Assembly (NCBI RefSeq): GCF_902499115.1
Contig: NZ_CABVPN010000023.1
Span: forward strand, 1-64,000
Reading direction: 5' to 3'
Length of the DNA: 64,000 nt
Origin: Burkholderia diffusa
GTDB lineage: Bacteria; Pseudomonadota; Gammaproteobacteria; Burkholderiales; Burkholderiaceae
Part shown: in pieces, positions 62,108 through 64,000 of the stretch
Numbering within the stretch: the first letter of the stretch is position 1
Layout: the number at the start of each line of letters is the position of its first letter
Position numbers and translations under genes: made by a program
The notes under the pieces: model-generated
Database searches by the model: none
What the model was told of the DNA's origin: nothing
Seen by the model: the letters and a program-made list of their open reading frames with translations, nothing else

Positions 62108-64000
62108 TGATTCCTTGCGATTGGTTCTTGGCGCGTTTGACGCGCGGTTTGCCCATCAGGACGGGCTGGAACACCACGGCGCCGATCAGCGTGCAGGTCA
62201 ACGCCAGCGCGAGCAGCTTGCCCATGCTCGACGTGCCCGGATGATGCGACAGCCACAGGCTGCCAAAGGCGGTTGCCGTCGTCGCGGCGCTGAACAGCAC
62301 CGCGTGCGTGAGGCTCGAATGCAGCAGGCCCGTCTGGCCCCCGCGCCATGCCATCACGAAGTACACCTTGAACGCGACGCCGACGCCGAGCATCAGCGGC
62401 AGCGCGATGATGTTCGCGAAGTTCAGCGACATGCCGAGCACGACGCACATCTCGAGCGTGACGAGCCCCGACACGAGCAGCGGCACCAGCGTGCGCAGCA
62501 CGTCGCCGAAGCGTCGCAGCGTGATCCACAGCAGGATCGTGATCGACAGGATCGACCACAGCGCCGCATGCAGGAACGCGTTGATGATCGTGTCGGCCGA
62601 ATGCAGGATCGAGATCGGGCCGCCGATCGCGCCCGGCTCGGCGGCCTTCACCGCCTTCGCGAAGCGGCGCAGCATCGTGTCGTCGTTCGGATCGACGCCC
62701 GTCGGCACCTTCGGCGAAATCTGCACGAGCGCGTGGCCATCCGGCGCGATCCAGTCGCGCACGAGCTGCGGCGGCAGCGATTCGCGCGTGATGTCCTGCG
62801 GTTGCAGCAGCGTCGCGAGCTGATTGAGCGCGATGCGCAGCGTGTCGGAGAACGCGCGTTCGGCGCGGTCGCGCGTCGCGGCATCCGCGGCGGCGAGCTT
62901 CGCGAGCGATGCCGACAGATGCTGCGCGGCGGCCGCGCCCGGGCCCGGGTGATCTTCGGCCGCGTAGCTCAGCAGGTCCGACACGCGCTTGAGCGCGGCG
63001 ACGCGCTGCGCGTCGGTCGCGGGCGGCGCGGCCGGCTGCGTCAGCGCGGGCAGCAGGTCGCTCGCGGCGGCGGCGATCGCCGCACGCTTGGCCGGCTGGT
63101 CGGCCGGCACGAAGGTCGACAGCGTCGTCGTGCGGCCCACTTCCGGCAGCGCGTCGAGGCGCTTCGCGGCCGCGTCGGCCTCGGCGAGCGACGGCGCGAG
63201 CAGCGTGACGTCGTTGACGGCCGCTTCCGGCGAATCCTTCAGCGCGAGCAATGTCGCCATCGATTCGCTGTTCGGATCCTTCAGATGCAGCGGATTGAAG
63301 TCGAAGTGCAGGAACGCGAGCAGCGGCAGCGCGCCGATCACGACCACGAGCGTGCCGATCAGGATCGGCTTGCGATGGCGATCGAGGTAGTCGTCGACCG
63401 GCGCGAGCCACGGGAAGCCCGGCGTCTTCGATTCGCCCGGCGGCGCGAACAGGCGCAGCAGCGCCGGCAGCAGCGTGAGCGTGGTGAGCAGCGCGACGAA
63501 CATCCCGACGCCTGCGATCAGGCCGAGTTCGGACACGCCGCGATAGGCGGTGGGGATGAACGAGAAGAAGCTCGCCGCGACGGCCGCGGTGGCCAGCGCG
63601 AGCGGCATGCCCATCGAGTGCGCGGCGCCGATCAGCGCGTGATCGATGCGCGGATCGCGGAAGCGTTCCTCGCGGTACTTCACACCGTACTGGATCGAGA
63701 AATCGACGCCGAGGCCGACGAACAGCACCATGAACGCGACCGAGATCATGTTCAGCGAACCGACCATCGCAAGGCCGAGCGCCGCGGTCACGACGAGGCC
63801 GACGAACAGCGTGACGAGCACCGAGCCGATCATCCGCTTCGAGCGCAGCGCGAGCCACAGGATCACGAGCACGGCGAGGAGCGTGAGCGCGCCGTTGAGC
63901 GCGGCGCCGTCTTCGACCGACGCGAATTCGTCGTCGGCGAGCGGTTGTTCGCCGGTCAGCCGCACGACCGCGCCGTAGCGTTGCTCGAGGCCGAGCGCTT
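62100..64000 (-). CDS. hpnN: Hopanoid-associated RND transporter HpnN, C-terminal part (5' end outside window)
   Basis: At least 633 residues of an RND/MMPL-type inner-membrane exporter. Conserved parts include LFVGLGVDFSIQYGVKYRE and SFFSFIPTAYRGVSELGLIAG in the first membrane block, a large periplasmic loop, and LMLGVGVAFKVYFVMAWRGG in the second. HpnN carries hopanoids from the inner to the outer membrane. The reading frame is open to the window edge. The stop overlaps mlaA (ATGAATAA), linking lipid export with outer-membrane lipid retrieval. Confidence 0.88.
   Translation of the reverse strand, partial: ALGLEQRYGAVVRLTGEQPLADDEFASVEDGAALNGALTLLAVLVILWLALRSKRMIGSVLVTLFVGLVVTAALGLAMVGSLNMISVAFMVLFVGLGVDFSIQYGVKYREERFRDPRIDHALIGAAHSMGMPLALATAAVAASFFSFIPTAYRGVSELGLIAGVGMFVALLTTLTLLPALLRLFAPPGESKTPGFPWLAPVDDYLDRHRKPILIGTLVVVIGALPLLAFLHFDFNPLHLKDPNSESMATLLALKDSPEAAVNDVTLLAPSLAEADAAAKRLDALPEVGRTTTLSTFVPADQPAKRAAIAAAASDLLPALTQPAAPPATDAQRVAALKRVSDLLSYAAEDHPGPGAAAAQHLSASLAKLAAADAATRDRAERAFSDTLRIALNQLATLLQPQDITRESLPPQLVRDWIAPDGHALVQISPKVPTGVDPNDDTMLRRFAKAVKAAEPGAIGGPISILHSADTIINAFLHAALWSILSITILLWITLRRFGDVLRTLVPLLVSGLVTLEMCVVLGMSLNFANIIALPLMLGVGVAFKVYFVMAWRGGQTGLLHSSLTHAVLFSAATTATAFGSLWLSHHPGTSSMGKLLALALTCTLIGAVVFQPVLMGKPRVKRAKNQSQGINE

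Overview
The window looks like the replication-origin region of a secondary chromosome in a Burkholderia species, most likely of the B. cepacia complex, chromosome 2. That assignment is inference. It rests on high GC with matching codon use, a plasmid-type initiator with an iteron array, a ParA/ParB pair with repeated 16-bp palindromic centromere-like sites, and gene content typical of Burkholderia: a beta-ketoadipate operon, threonine catabolism, tartrate/malate dehydrogenase, acetoacetate decarboxylase and a hopanoid cluster.

Layout. 1-3.4 kb is an island-like, lower-GC stretch. It holds an IS630 transposase end, an IS3 transposase remnant, a LuxR-type signal-binding domain cut off before its DNA-binding domain, and a threonyl-tRNA synthetase paralogue without the N-terminal editing region. 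That synthetase sits behind a leader peptide with nine consecutive Thr codons and an intrinsic terminator, a textbook attenuator layout. 3.5-12.6 kb holds a LysE-type exporter and the 4-hydroxybenzoate/protocatechuate genes pobA and pcaIJBDCK with a LysR regulator. 12.7-23.9 kb is ordinary accessory metabolism and regulation: folE-folM, serine acetyltransferase, a UspA protein, an FNR-like regulator, ArgP/ArgO-like genes, an aldo-keto reductase, a YqjI/YqjH-like metal-responsive pair and a PAP2 phosphatase. 24.3-38.5 kb carries adc-bdhA-patatin, LysR/argC, LysR/tartrate dehydrogenase, TetR/DUF1348, a GNAT gene and tdh-kbl with its XRE-cupin regulator.

Origin block, 38.5-47.3 kb. It contains a small gene behind a consensus LexA box, a tyrosine-recombinase-fold protein whose catalytic residues are largely replaced, a KfrA-like coiled-coil protein with a C-terminal zinc ribbon, about 1.4 kb of 18-bp iterons (consensus GGTGAGGTTTTTCGGGAG), the initiator gene, and convergent parA-parB with six parS-like palindromes. 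One parS lies between parA and parB and supplies part of the parB Shine-Dalgarno sequence. Copies of the iteron occur up to 19 kb to the left, all in intergenic gaps and all inverted relative to the core array. The core is also strongly enriched for CACAG/CTGTG pentamers (26 by my count).

47.4-64 kb holds an ArsC-like protein, an ECF sigma/anti-sigma pair, an FMN reductase, a large hybrid histidine kinase, a CheY-CheC-GGDEF operon, and the hopanoid genes hpnD-hpnE-shc-hpnG, followed on the other strand by mlaA and an HpnN-type RND exporter that runs off the window end.
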